From positions 2,914,001 through 2,978,000 of the forward strand of contig CM044309.1 in the NCBI GenBank assembly GCA_024291935.2: a stretch of DNA of 64,000 nucleotides, given 5' to 3'. The stretch's first letter is position 1. Each line of letters starts with the position of its first letter. A model generated the notes under the pieces. It had not been told where the DNA came from and searched no databases. It was given only the letters and a program-made list of their open reading frames with translations. The translations under genes were made by a program, and so were the position numbers. This stretch comes from Okapia johnstoni. Lineage: Eukaryota; Chordata; Mammalia; Artiodactyla; Giraffidae. Below, in pieces: positions 34,321 through 44,418 of this stretch.

Positions 34321-34671
34321 CTACTCTCTCACTTTCATCAAGAGGCTTTTTAGTTCCTTTTCACTTTCTGCCATAAGGGTGGTGTCACCTGCATATCTGA
34401 GGTTATTGATATTTCTCCTGGCAATCTTGATTCCAGCTTGTGCTTCTTCCAGCCCAGCGTTTCTCATAGTATACTCTGCATATAAGTTAAATAAGCAGGG
34501 TAACAATATATAGCCTTGACGTACTCCTTTTCCTATTTGGAACCAGTCTGTTGTTCCATGTGCGCTTCTAACTGTTGCTTCCTGATCTGCATACAGGTTT
34601 CTCAAGAGGCAGGTCAGATGGTCTGATACACCCATCTCTTTCAGAATTTTCCACAGTTTATTGTGATCCAC
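34321..34671 (-). pseudogene. BovB reverse-transcriptase fragment with mutated YADD box
   Basis: A 116-residue open piece of the BovB RT palm. It starts at DHNKLWKI, passes 'KGVRQGY', and contains YAGDT where the family has YADDT. The second catalytic aspartate pair is therefore broken (codon at 34387-34389 reads GGT on the minus strand). It is part of the larger element and is listed separately because it shows the loss of function. Confidence 0.9.
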
Positions 34672-34816
34672 ACAGTCAAAGGCTTTGGCATAGTCAATAA
34701 AGCAGAAATAGATGTTTTTCTGGAATTCTCTTGCTTTTTCAATGATCCCTCAGATGTTTGCAATTTGATCTCTGGTTCCTCTGCCTTTTCTAAACCCAGC
34801 TTGAACATCTGGAAGT

Positions 34817-35869
34817 TCACAGTTCATGCATTGCTGAAGCCTGGCTTGGAGAATTTTTGAGAATTACTTTACTAGCGTGTGAGATGAGTGCAATTGTGCG
34901 GTAGTTTGAGCATTTTTTGGCATTGCCTTTTTTTGGAATTGGAATGAAAACTGACCTTTTCCAGTCCTGTGGCCACTGCTGAGTTTTCCAAATTTGCTGG
35001 CGTATTGAGTGCAGCAGTTTCACAGCATCACCTTTGAGGATTTGAAATAGCTCAACTGGAATTCCATCACCTCCACTAGCTTTGCTCATAGTGATGCTTC
35101 CTAAGGCCCACTTGACTTCACATTCCAGGATGTCTGGCTCTAGGTGAGTGATCACACCATCGTGATTGTCTGGGTCTTGAAGATCTTTTTTGTACAGTTC
35201 TTCTGTGTGTTCTTGCCACCTCTTCTTAATATCTTCTGCTTCTGTTAGGTCCATACCATTTCTGTCCTTTATCAAGCCCATCTTTGCATGAAATGTTCCC
35301 TTGGTATCTCTAATTTTCTTGAAGAGATCTCTAGTCTTTCCCAATCTGTTGTTTTCCTCTATTTCTTTGCACTGATCGCTGAGGAAGGCTTTCTTATCTC
35401 TCCTTACTATTCTTTGGAACTCTGCATTCAGATGGGAATATCTTTCCTTTTCTCCTTTGCTTTTCACTTCTCTTCTCTTCCCAGCTATCTGTAAGGCCTC
35501 CTCAGACAGCCATTTTGCTTTTTTGCATTTCTTTTCCATGGGGATGGTCTTAATCCCTGTCTCTTGTACAGTGTCACGAACCTCTGTCCATGGTTCATCA
35601 GGCACTCTGTCTATCAGATCTAGTCCCTTAAATCTATTTCTCACTTCCACTGTATAGTCAAAAGGGATTTGATTTAGGTCACACCTGAATGGTCTAGTGG
35701 TTTTCCCTACTTTCTTCCATTTCAGTCTGAATTTGGCAATAAGGAGTTCATGATCTGAGCCACGGTCAGCTCCCGGTCTTGATTTGCTGACTGTATAGAG
35801 CTTCTCTATCTTTGGCTGCAAAGAATATAACCAATCTGATTTCAGTGTTGACCATCTGATGATGTCCAT
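34817..35869 (-). pseudogene. BovB endonuclease C-terminus to RT fingers, 350-residue open frame
   Basis: The longest open frame in the window. It runs from the end of the endonuclease domain (SDHELLIAKF near residue 40) through the lysine- and arginine-rich linker region ('KGEKERYSHLNAEFQRI') into the RT fingers ('IPIPKKGNAKKCSNYRTIAL'). It ends at a frameshift before the RT palm. It is a piece of a once-continuous retrotransposon protein and not a host gene. Confidence 0.92.
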
Positions 35870-36394
35870 GTGTAGAGTCTTCTCTTGTGTTGTTGGAAGA
35901 GGGTGTTTGCTATGATCAATGCATTCTCTTGGCAGAACTCTATTACCCTTTGCCCTGCTTCATTCTCTACTCCAAGGCCAAATTTGCCTGTTACTCCAGG
36001 TGTTTCTTGACTTCCCACTTTTGCATTCCAGTCCCCTACAATGAAAAGGACATCTTTTTGGATGTTAGCTCTAAAAGGTCTTGTAGGTCTTCCTAGAACC
36101 ATTCATCTTCAGCTTCTTCAGCTTTACTGGTCAGGGCATAGACTTGGATTACCGTGATATTGAATGGTTTGCCTAGAAACGAACCGAGATCATTCTGTCG
36201 TTTTTGAAATTACATCCAAGTACTGCACTTCGGACTCTTTTGTTGACCATGATGGCTACTCCATTTCTTCTAAGGGATTCCTGCCCACATTAGTAGATAT
36301 AATGGTCATCTGAGTTGAATTCACCCATTCCAGTCTATTTTAGTTCGCTGATTCCTAGGATGTCGACATTAATTCTTGCCATCTCCTGTTTGGC

Positions 36395-36649
36395 TACAAT
36401 GGACTGTGCAGAAGCATGGCCAAGAGGAGCTACCCCACGTCCGAGGTCAGATGCAGCGGCCGAGAGGAGCTTCTCCACGTTCAAGGTCAGGAGGGGCGAC
36501 CGGGAGGAGATACCCCATGTCCAAGGTAAGAAAAACCTAAGTAAGATGGTAGGTGCTGAGAGAGGGCATCAGAGGGCAGACAGACTGAAAGCACAATCAC
36601 AGAAAACTATCCAATCTGATCACACGGACTACAGCTTTGTCTAACTCAA
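36395..36649 (+). mobile_element. BovB 5' UTR segment, inverted relative to the body
   Basis: Plus-strand sequence with the GC-rich repeated units of the BovB 5' region ('gaggagctaccccacgtccgagg', repeated near 36460 and 36500), then 'gagagggcatcagagggcagac' and 'gctttgtctaactcaa'. Its orientation is opposite to the adjacent body. About 600 bp of consensus between the two is missing. This is the structure expected of a twin-primed 5' inversion. Confidence 0.85.
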
Positions 36650-36861
36650 TTGCTCAGCTCAGTCATGTCCGACCGACTCTTTGCAACCCCATGGACTATA
36701 GCCCACCAGCCTCCTCTGTCAATAGGATTTCCCAAGCAAGAAACCTGGAGTGGGGTGCCATTTCCTCTCCCAGGGATCTTCCCAACCAAGGGATCAAACC
36801 TGCATCTCCTGTGTCTCCTGCATGGCAGGTGGATTCTTTCCCACTGAGCCACCAAGGAAGT
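36650..36861 (-). mobile_element. Bov-tA SINE, reverse orientation
   Basis: It reads from 'tgctcagctcagtcatgtccg' to 'ttcccactgagccaccaagg'. It contains a small duplication ('ctcctgtgtctcctgc') in the head. It abuts the inverted BovB 5' segment without spacer. Confidence 0.94.
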
Positions 36862-37594
36862 TCATTGTTGGTACAGCCCACAACAGAGAAAGCAGAGACA
36901 ATTAACCAAAGCAGAAGCTGCCTATGTATGTTTTGATCAGAATTACTGTGGAATGAAGACCCTCTGGTGGTTTAGAGTCCATGCTTTTCTTATTTTGTTT
37001 GCACATTCATCCTGCAATGTGATAAATGTGTATCTCTTATCAAAAGATCCCCTGCTTTCCTCTTACAATCTTGTAGAATAATTGTGAAAAGAAAAATTAC
37101 GTGTTCATGCAGGTGGTATTTGTTTTGCAGTGTCTCACAGGCTGTGTCTTGAAAAGAGTAAGATTATGAAAAATCACATTCTGGAAGGAAAAATTAGCTG
37201 TCTTAGGAGTAAGATTTCAGGCTGTTTGGCTTTGTGCTACTTCTCATTTTTACTCCACCTTGTGCATCTTTATTCCACACTCTTCAGTATTAAAGTTTCA
37301 TTATCTAACAAAGAAATGCTTATTTGTTCACCTCAACCTCGGTATGGGTCTACAATGGGCCACTTTACCAAATGTAGGAATTCCAAGTGAGAGTATTTGA
37401 ATTCATCTCAAAAGAGGGCACAGATATACAGAGATAAGTATAAAATAGAGTGGGTGCAGAATTTGTGAATGCAGAGGAGTTGTTAAGGGAGGGGTTTTAA
37501 ACTTGACTATGACAGCGTTGATGTGTTGCTGTATTACTTGCAGCCACAATCAATCCAAAAGCACCTCTTGGTGTTCTAGTGACTTGCTGTGTTG
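36862..37594. other. Unassigned sequence
   Basis: No exon or clear repeat. About 30 bp at 36959-36988 ('ctctggtggtttagagtcc') faintly resembles a CHR-2 SINE head but is too short to call. Confidence 0.35.
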
Positions 37595-37798
37595 TTGTTG
37601 CCATTGTTTAGTCACTAAGTCACGTCCAACTCTTTGGACCCCGTGGACTATAGCCCGCCAGGCTCCTTGTTTATGAGATCTCCCAGGCAAGAATACTGGA
37701 GTGATTTCCATTTCCTTCCCTAAGAGACCGTCCCGATGCAGGAATCAAACCCCCGTCTTCTGCTTTGGCAGGTGGATTCTTTACAGCTCAGCCACCAG
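37595..37798 (-). mobile_element. Bov-tA SINE, left arm of a head-to-head pair
   Basis: It begins with the (GTT)-rich reverse-complemented tail ('ttgttgttgccattgtttag') and ends 'ttacagctcagccaccagg'. The next SINE starts 2-3 bp later in the opposite orientation. Confidence 0.94.
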
Positions 37799-37800
37799 GA

Positions 37801-38015
37801 ATTCTTGTAGAAAACCCACCTGCCAATGCAGGTAACATGACAGACGCAGATTCGATCCCTGGGCCAGGAAAATCCCCTGGAGGAGAGCATGGCAACCCAC
37901 TCCAGTATCCTTGCCTGGAAAATCCCATGGACAGAGGATCCTGGCTGGTTACAGTCTGTGGGGTGGCAAAGAGCCAGACACAACCGAAGAGCCTTAGCCT
38001 GCACACACACCACCA
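37801..38015 (+). mobile_element. Bov-tA SINE, right arm of a head-to-head pair
   Basis: A slightly 5'-truncated SINE ('aaaacccacctgccaatgcag' to 'gccagacacaaccgaagagcc') followed by a short CA-rich tail. With its left neighbour it forms a long imperfect inverted repeat of about 200 bp per arm. Confidence 0.94.
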
Positions 38016-39149
38016 GGGGTACCCTTTGCCGTGCTGAGCCCACCTCAGATCTCCAAAGGTGGAATATTTCCTATTCTACCTCAAAACCGAACACCCTCAA
38101 ATTTGTTCAGTCTTTGGAATTCACTGCTTCTCCAAAGTAAGAAGTAGAAACTTGCTTTCTGAGAATTCTTTGGTTTTCAGGCTCTGAAATTTCCTGTAAT
38201 CTTTGTTACTCGTGTGGCAAGATGGCAAGCTTCTTGTTTCTCTTATAACAGAAAGGCTTGTATGGCTCTCTTTTCTATGAAACCATTTCATTGCCAAGTT
38301 ATTCAGGCAAATATTAAACAGTCTCCTCTACCACTCTAGTTTACTAACAGAAGCCAGGATGGGTTCAACTGTCATATTAAAAGGGAAAATGTGGTACAGA
38401 GTTTCCTCTTAGTTTTGTTAAACCACCCTCATAACTTGAATCTACTCCTTTTTAAATAATTGAGCAGTGTAGTATCATTTAATAGAATTTTAGTGTTCCT
38501 AATAAGCGGTATGCTGATCTTTGAGCATCAATCTGAGCTAAATTAAAATAGGCATTGGGTTTACTTATTTAAACATTCAAAGGTGCTTGTAAACATGTCA
38601 GTAAATGACCATCTGATACTTCCTCGGTGAAGAAATTGAGACAAAGAGTCACGCTAACTTACTGTGTTGATTGACGTAAGCCAAAGTGCTCTGAAATAGA
38701 CCTGAGCTATATAATCCCTAAAATACTGTGATTAGCTCACATAATAGGTCTGGGCACTTACTGTAGGTGGTTTGTGCCTCTCTTCCATACAGTGACTCAG
38801 TGACCTGGCTTCAGAATTCCATTTGGGGAGAATCAGGCTGTCCTAGAATAGTATCATTTTTGCATCATGTTTAAGAAAAAGAAGGATGTGATTGAAATAT
38901 AGGCACTCTCTAAAAAGCCTGGAAATAGCTCACATAACTTCTGTTCACGTTCTGTTGGAAAGAAATCACCACGTGGACACATCTACTGAAGTCTTCCTAG
39001 ACACCGTTTTACTGGCCACTCAGGAGCGCCTGGCATCGGTGACATGTCCCTTTCCCCTAGTGGACTTTCTTCACATGGCTTTCAAGATCCCATACTCTCT
39101 TGAATGTATTCCTATCTCGTTGGCTGTTCTTCTTCGGTCTCCTTAACTA
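38016..39149. other. Unassigned sequence
   Basis: About 1.1 kb without a recognised repeat or exon. The composition is ordinary. An 84-residue frame at 38892-39146 shows no domain. Confidence 0.35.
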
Positions 39150-40010
39150 TTCTTCTTTCTGAACTCTTACAGGTAGAATCGCCCGGGACTCAATCCCTTC
39201 ATCTTTTATTTTCTTCATCTACGATCCTCAGTCCTGGGGTGATACCGTCTTGATGTGCGGTTTAATATGTGCCATGTGCTCACTACTCCCAGAGGCAGTC
39301 AACTCAGACCTCTGTCAAGAACCCTAGCCACTTTTTATCTAACTCACACTAAAGCTCGTCACTTGGCTATGGAATGTATATCTCACACTTTGCATGTCCA
39401 GAACTTAAGGATGTTCCCCTTCCTTGAACCTGCTCTTTTAGAAGGCCTTCCCCAACACAACTGTTGACAACTCCATCATTCCAGTTGCTCAGGCTGAAAA
39501 ACAGAATCCCTAACTTCTGTCATTTTCGCACCCCACATCCAATGCAGGGGAACGTCTCTTTGATTCAACCTAAGTAATATGTAGACTCCCAGCAATTTTC
39601 ACCACTTTTGCTCAACTCAGCCTGGTTCAAAGCACCACCATATCCTTCTAGGTTATTTCAATAACTTCTTGAACAATCTCACAATTTCTAGGTTACCTCC
39701 TATAACCTATTCTCAACTCACCATCCAGAGTAATTTCTGCAAAAAACAAACCAAAATTAACATTTTAATTGAGGTTGTTTTACGGCTCAGCTCGAAATTC
39801 TATAAATCTGCCCTTTTCCGGACTAACCGAGTCATTTACAATGGAATATAAAGCCCGATGTACCCTAACCCCTGTTATTTTTCTAATCTTTTGCTAATGC
39901 TCTTTGACTCCCAACTTTGTCCTCTCAAAGGCTTTTTCTTGTCCGTGATACCCTGTGGCCATGTCTGAAAAGAGCACGTGAGAAAATGTTCCCCTGGGAG
40001 ATCCACCTGC
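39150..40010 (-). mobile_element. Ancient mammal-wide LINE-type repeat, antisense (L2-like)
   Basis: The C/T-rich order 'tatctcacactttgcatgtcc', 'gacaactccatcattccagttgctcagg', 'accccacatccaatgcagg', 'gcaccaccatatccttc' and 'ctttgactcccaactttg' follows a well-known old mammalian interspersed repeat. I believe it is L2-type, but the family name is from memory and unverified. It is strongly diverged, with several CpGs. Confidence 0.5.
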
Positions 40011-40554
40011 TTTTCACAGTGCCCTTCAGCTCGTGGATATTTGATAGCGTGAAGACAGATTTAAGGTCTGAATAGTCACAGGCTTTTTAGGCAAAACTCA
40101 GTTATACATGGCAACAAAATTCCCTCAAAAACTTGGTAGTTTTCTAGTATATTTTGTTTTCAACATCTTCTGTAAGCTGGTGGCAAAATCAATTTTCTTT
40201 GCTAAACATCATTATTAGTTCCACCGTATTTTTATTTCTTTTAATCGTGATCTATTGTCAGTTCTCTCTTTAAACTTAATAGTAGCTATATCCTGAAGCT
40301 ATGTGAGACAACGAACTTAAACTTTTTCAACCCTTTTCCCATTTTCTGGAATTTCTCTTTTCTTCCTTCTCTTTCCAAACCTGTCAATTCCCAACTAACT
40401 TCATCTCCTATAGTATCTTGCCAAAAGCTGTAAGCAGTAGTCAACAGATGGTGACCTTCTGTTTTTTCAACCATTTCCAGTAGATCTAAAAGTTCAGCAC
40501 ATATTTGCTCTACCTTGTCAGTTATCTCATATGCTTCCATTCTTCTCTACTGGT
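40011..40554. other. Unassigned AT-rich sequence
   Basis: No repeat or gene recognised. An 84-residue minus frame (40286-40540) has no known domain and no supporting context. Confidence 0.35.
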
Positions 40555-40741
40555 TCAGATGTAAACAATTCACCTGCAATGCAGGAGACCTGGATTTGAT
40601 CCCTGGATCAGGAAGATCCCCTGGAGAAGGGAATGGCAACCCACTCCAGTATTCTTGCCTGCAGAATTCCATGGACAGAGGACCCTGGTAGGCTACAGTT
40701 CGTGGAGTTGCAAAGAGTTGAACATGACTGAGTGACTAACA
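40555..40741 (+). mobile_element. Bov-tA SINE, sense
   Basis: It runs from a partly eroded head ('gatgtaaacaattcacctgc') through 'ggatcaggaagatcccctgg' to 'gaacatgactgagtgac'. No clear target duplication was found. Confidence 0.93.
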
Positions 40742-41094
40742 CTATATTATATTACAGTTTTGCCAAATATTTTTCAAAAAATTCCAATATAATTATGATA
40801 TGCATCTGGATTTTAAAAAGTGATTAAAGGTTTTTCTATTAAACGGTAATGTTGGTGACATAGAATTCTATAATTTTTCTGTTGACAATCATGATACAAT
40901 TGTATTAAGTGAGTCATAGTTACATAATCACAATAGTAAAAGATGTTTATCAGTTTTCACAATCAATAACTAGACAAAAAAAATAGATAATTACAATTGC
41001 AAGCCATAATGGGAACATGATTGACCTAACAATATAAAATAATTACATGCAATTTGCAGGGTCAAGCAGAAGGGCGAGGTGAGTGGAAGTGCCT
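40742..41094. other. Unassigned AT-rich sequence
   Basis: Nothing recognised before the antisense L1 that starts near 41095. Confidence 0.35.
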
Positions 41095-41329
41095 ACATGC
41101 ACGTGTTTTCTTCTGCTCTTCTTGTCTCTGTCTTTTGATTGGCACATTTCATCCATTTACATTTAAGGTAATTATCAATATTTATGATCCTATTACTGTC
41201 TTCTTAATTGTTTGAGGTTTATTTTTTTGTAGGTAGGGCCTTTCATTTGTTTTCTGCCTAGATAATTTCCTTTAACATTTGTTGTAAAGCTGGTTTGATG
41301 GTGCTGAATCCTTTTAACTTTTGCTTGTC
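41095..41329 (-). mobile_element. L1 inter-ORF / ORF2 start, antisense
   Basis: The reverse complement of the ORF2 start is visible ('catttacatttaaggtaattatc' near 41155-41180), then the ORF1-end/inter-ORF region ('ctgcctagataatttccttt', 'gttgtaaagctggtttg'). It continues right of the SINE at 41640. Confidence 0.8.
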
Positions 41330-41639
41330 AGGGCTTCCCTCATAAGCTCAGTTGGTAAAGAATCCTCCTGCAATGCAGGAGACTCTGGTTCGATTCCCAG
41401 GTCAGGAAGAGCCACTGGATAAGGATTGTCTACCCACTCCAGTATTCTTGGGCTTCCCTTGTGGCTCAGCTGGTAAAGAATCTGCCTGCAATGCATGAGA
41501 CCTGGGTTTGATCCCTGGGTTGGAAAGATACCCTGGAGAAGAGAAAGGCTATCCACTCCGGTATTCTGGCCCAGAGAATCCCATGGACTAGTCCATGGGG
41601 TCGCAAAGAGTCAGACATGACTGAGCAACTTTCACTTCC
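41330..41639 (+). mobile_element. Bov-tA2-type dimeric SINE with 10-bp TSD
   Basis: Two tRNA-like heads ('cataagctcagttggtaaag' and 'gtggctcagctggtaaag') followed by the Bov-A-type body ending 'gactgagcaactttcacttcc'. TTTGCTTGTC occurs at 41320-41329 and 41640-41649, so the insertion into the L1 is precisely delimited. Confidence 0.96.
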
Positions 41640-41702
41640 TTTGCTTGTCTGGAAAGTGTTTGATTCCTCCATCAAATCTGAAGGAGAGTCTTGCTGGGTA
41701 GT
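41640..41702 (-). mobile_element. L1 ORF1-end region, antisense, between two insertions
   Basis: It continues the antisense L1 ('gattcctccatcaaatctgaagg', 'cttgctgggtagta'). It is interrupted on the right by a BovB fragment, beyond which the L1 match has moved to the start of ORF1. Confidence 0.72.
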
Positions 41703-41848
41703 ATGATGAGATGGTTGGATGGCATCACCGACTCGATGGACATGGGTTTGGATAAACTCCGGGAGTTGGTGATGGACAGGGAGGCCTGGCGTGATGCAGT
41801 TCATGGGGTCGCAAAGAGTCAGACACGACTGAGCAACTGAACTGAACT
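41703..41848 (+). mobile_element. BovB 3' fragment in L1
   Basis: About 145 bp from 'gatgagatggttggatggc' to 'gagcaactgaactgaactg'. It is strongly 5' truncated, with low divergence. It sits exactly where about 1 kb of the host L1 ORF1 is missing. Confidence 0.93.
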
Positions 41849-42782
41849 GGGCTTTTATCTTTTCCGTTCATCTGGGATGTAACTTTCTGCTTTTTCATGC
41901 CAATTAGCTTTCTGTGATGTGGTTTTGTTTTAGTTGCTGTGGGATTGCTGTTCTTGCTTCCTCTGGCTGCCCTCTAATGCAGGAGGCTAAGAGGCTTGTG
42001 TGACCTTCATGATGGGAGGAACTGGTGGTGGGAAAAGCTGGGTCTTGCTCTGGTGGGCAGGGCCTGCTAGTAAAGCTTTAATCCAATTATCCACTGATGG
42101 TAGTTTGTGTTCCCACCCTGGTAGGCTGGGAACCTACCCATTCTTGGCCTTTGCCTATAGGTCTAAGGGACCTACGGTCAAGTTAGTGGGGAGCTGCAAG
42201 AGTGTTTACACCAAAGGGGACCTTCCCAGACAGATGCTGCCCAGTCCCTCCATCCCTGCGGTGAGCCCTGGCTGACACACAGGTCCATTGGAGACCCTCC
42301 AACACCTGCAGGTAATTTTGGTTCCATTTCCTGTGATGTCACTGCTCCTCTCCTCTGAGTCTTGGTGTGTGCCAGGTTTTGTTTGTGCCCTCCAAGCCTG
42401 GAGTCTCTGTTTCCCCTCGTCCTGTGGAAGTCTTGTAATCAAATCCCGCTGGGTTTCCAGGTCAGATTCCCTGGGCATTCCCAGGCTGGAAAGCCTGAAG
42501 TGGGGTTCTGAACCTTCACAGCACTGGGAGAACTTCTTTGTTATTATTGTTCTCATCTTTGTGGGTCATCCACCCAGTGGGTGCGAGATTTGATTTTGCC
42601 ATGATTATGCCTCTCCTACCGTCTTGCTGCGGCTTCTTCTTTGTCTTTGGTGTGGGGTACCCTTTTTTGGTAGCTTTCAGCGTCCTCCTGGTGATGGCTT
42701 CTCAACAGTTAGTTGTGATCTTGGTGGTCTCACAGGAGGAGATGCAGACACATCCTTCTACTCTGGCCATCTTGAATGGAAA
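41849..42782 (-). mobile_element. L1 5' UTR and ORF1 start, antisense, with intact 5' end
   Basis: Read on the minus strand, it begins at about 42780 with the L1 5' leader ('caagatggcc' then 'agtagaaggatgtgtctgc'). It continues through a roughly 800-bp GC-rich 5' UTR to the ORF1 start, where a translation beginning 'MKKQKVTSQM' is visible near 41901. The presence of the 5' terminus is unusual for L1 copies. The rest of ORF1 is missing at the BovB junction, so no protein can be made. The plus-strand frames 42000-42807 are antisense shadows. Confidence 0.75.
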
Positions 42783-42799
42783 GACTGGCAATAAAGTGT

Positions 42800-43000
42800 T
42801 TTTTTAATTAAGGTATACAGATTGGTTTCTTTAGACCTAATGCTATTGCACACTTACTAGACTACAGTATAGTGTAAACTGTATAGTGTAATTTTTATAT
42901 GCACTGGGAGAGCAAACAATTCCTGAGTCCACTTTATTGCAATATTTACTTTATAGCAGTGGTGGAACTGAACCTAGAGTATCTCTGAGATGTGCCTGTA
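42800..43000 (-). mobile_element. Tigger1 DNA transposon terminal fragment
   Basis: The order 'aatgctattgcacacttact', 'tagactacagtatagtgtaaac', 'ttttatatgcactggg', 'ccactttattgcaatattt' and 'atctctgagatgtgcctgta' matches one terminus of the pogo-like Tigger1 element in reverse complement. The end is near 42998, next to TA. Ancient, only about 200 bp left. Confidence 0.8.
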
Positions 43001-43142
43001 TTCTTATGAGCTTTAATAAGAACTTGAAGACAATAAAGCCTGACTTCTTGTTCACACAAAAGGCAGCCCATCTCCATGTACTGATCGAAGAATTTGGGCC
43101 ATTTTATATTGCCATTCTATTCATCCGTTAAGATCCCTCTCT

Positions 43143-43258
43143 TGTCAGTACCATTTTTCTAGATTCCATTTATATGTGATAATATCCAATATTTGTTTTT
43201 CTCTTTCTTACTGCACTCTGTATAACAAGCTCTGGGTTCATCCACCTCAGTTCAACTG
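43143..43258 (-). mobile_element. L1 fragment, inverted 5' segment
   Basis: Antisense ruminant L1 ('tttctagattccatttatatg', 'tcactgcactctgtataac'-type segment, 'gggttcatccacctc'). In the L1 consensus this segment ends at the point where the sense segment to its right begins, so the junction is nearly seamless. Confidence 0.82.
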
Positions 43259-43608
43259 ATGAACCAATTTGCAGGACAGGAACAGAGACCCAGACATGGA
43301 GAACAGGCGTGTGGACCCAGCCAGGGAAGGAGAGGGTGGGGCGGATTGAGAGAGGAGCACTGAAACACAGACATCGCCACATGTAAACCAGAGAGCTGGA
43401 GGGAAGGCCTGCACAACTCAGGGAGCTCAGCCGGTGCTGTGACCACCTAGATGGGTGGCACGAGGGCTGGGTGTGGAAGGGAGTTCCAAAAAAGAAGGGC
43501 TATCTGTATACTTATGGCTGATTCACATTGCTATATGGAAGAAAACAATACAACTTTGCAAATCAATTATCCTCCAATTAAAAATAAAATTTTTAAAAAC
43601 TAAAAATC
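43259..43608 (+). mobile_element. Ruminant L1 3' UTR to 3' end, sense
   Basis: From 'gatgaaccaatttgcaggacagg' through 'ggagagggtggggcggattg' and 'gggagctcagccggtgctgtg' to the terminus 'ttatcctccaattaaaaa' and an A-rich tail. With the preceding inverted 115 bp it forms a complete twin-primed insertion of about 465 bp. Confidence 0.88.
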
Positions 43609-44321
43609 AAGCCCCACCCTCACCAAAAAAAATTTCCTGTCATTTTTATTCAGAAGACAAAACAGAAAGAAAGTACAAAGAAAACACAGGCTCAAGCTAA
43701 CCATCACCATCATTCATTAGACCTTTGGTTCTTAGATATTAAGAGGAAACAGAAATGAAATGTCTCTCTTTAGACTTGGAATAATTATGCTTAGTACAGG
43801 CATAGTATAAAACCCAAACTTATAAAGTAAATGGACAAATAACTAAAGTATAAATCAATGAGAAATTTTAAGATAGTTATATCCTGTGTTTTTTCCACTT
43901 CTTAAGCTAATGTTTCTAGATGGGAAATAAGCTAATAAAAACATGTTAAAGTATCTCAAACAGCAGCTGTAGCACTTAAAGGAATATTTTAAGACATCTT
44001 AATCAGCTAGCACCTACTAGGTTTCTAATAATCAGTAATGCATACCTGATAACTTTCTTTTTAATACTAACACACCATGGTAGAATTTGCGATAAAATTA
44101 TTTTTCTACAAAAAGTTAGTGCTTTACCATAGCTCTCCAAATGTATAAACAATGTGGAAAAATTGGTAAAATGTATTCTCTAAGCATTTTTTATTTCTCT
44201 CATCAAAAATATACTGTGAGAATCTAATATGTGTTCAATGCTGGAGATTTGAATCAGCATTAAGATACATTTTGCTCTTCAGGAATCCTTACTATTTTGT
44301 GGATAAGACAAAAAAGTAACA
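43609..44321. other. Unassigned AT-rich sequence
   Basis: Nothing recognised beyond a possible old-repeat trace near 44215-44310. Confidence 0.35.
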
Positions 44322-44418
44322 GCTGGTCCCATATCTTCATGGAAAATAGATGGGGAAACAATGAAAACAGTGACAGATTTTATTTGGGGGGGGGCACCAA
44401 AATAATCATGGTGATCAT
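44322..44418 (+). mobile_element. Orphan internal BovB fragment
   Basis: About 95 bp ('ggtcccatatcttcatgg', 'aaatagatggggaaacaatg', 'agtgacagattttatttgg') matches the BovB region after the RT domain, aligned with 46875-46970. Both element ends are missing, which is atypical because BovB insertions normally keep the 3' end. It contains a run of 9 G at 44386-44394. Confidence 0.75.

Larger units (their letters stand above)
33619..36394 (-). mobile_element. Near-full-length BovB LINE, antisense, inactive
   Basis: The 3' end is at 33619 ('cagttcagttcagccgctc'), and endonuclease coding reaches about 36390. On the minus strand the APE-type endonuclease motif 'GDWNAKVG' lies at about 36012-36035, 'SDHELL' at 35741-35758 and the fingers motif 'IPIPKKGNAK' near 34925. 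Longest frames are 86, 350 (34817-35869) and 116 residues; two frameshifts separate them. The RT catalytic box reads YAGDT instead of YADDT (34381-34395), which alone should abolish activity. The reading strand is minus; plus-strand frames such as 33725-34126 are shadows. Confidence 0.95.

Noticed and set aside
36959..36988. CHR-2 SINE head fragment
   Set aside because: Only about 30 bp with a deletion; it could be chance.
41898..42807. Open frames 42000-42275, 42288-42593 and 42538-42807 as exons of one gene
   Set aside because: The DNA is the antisense 5' UTR of an L1; higher GC content alone keeps these frames open.
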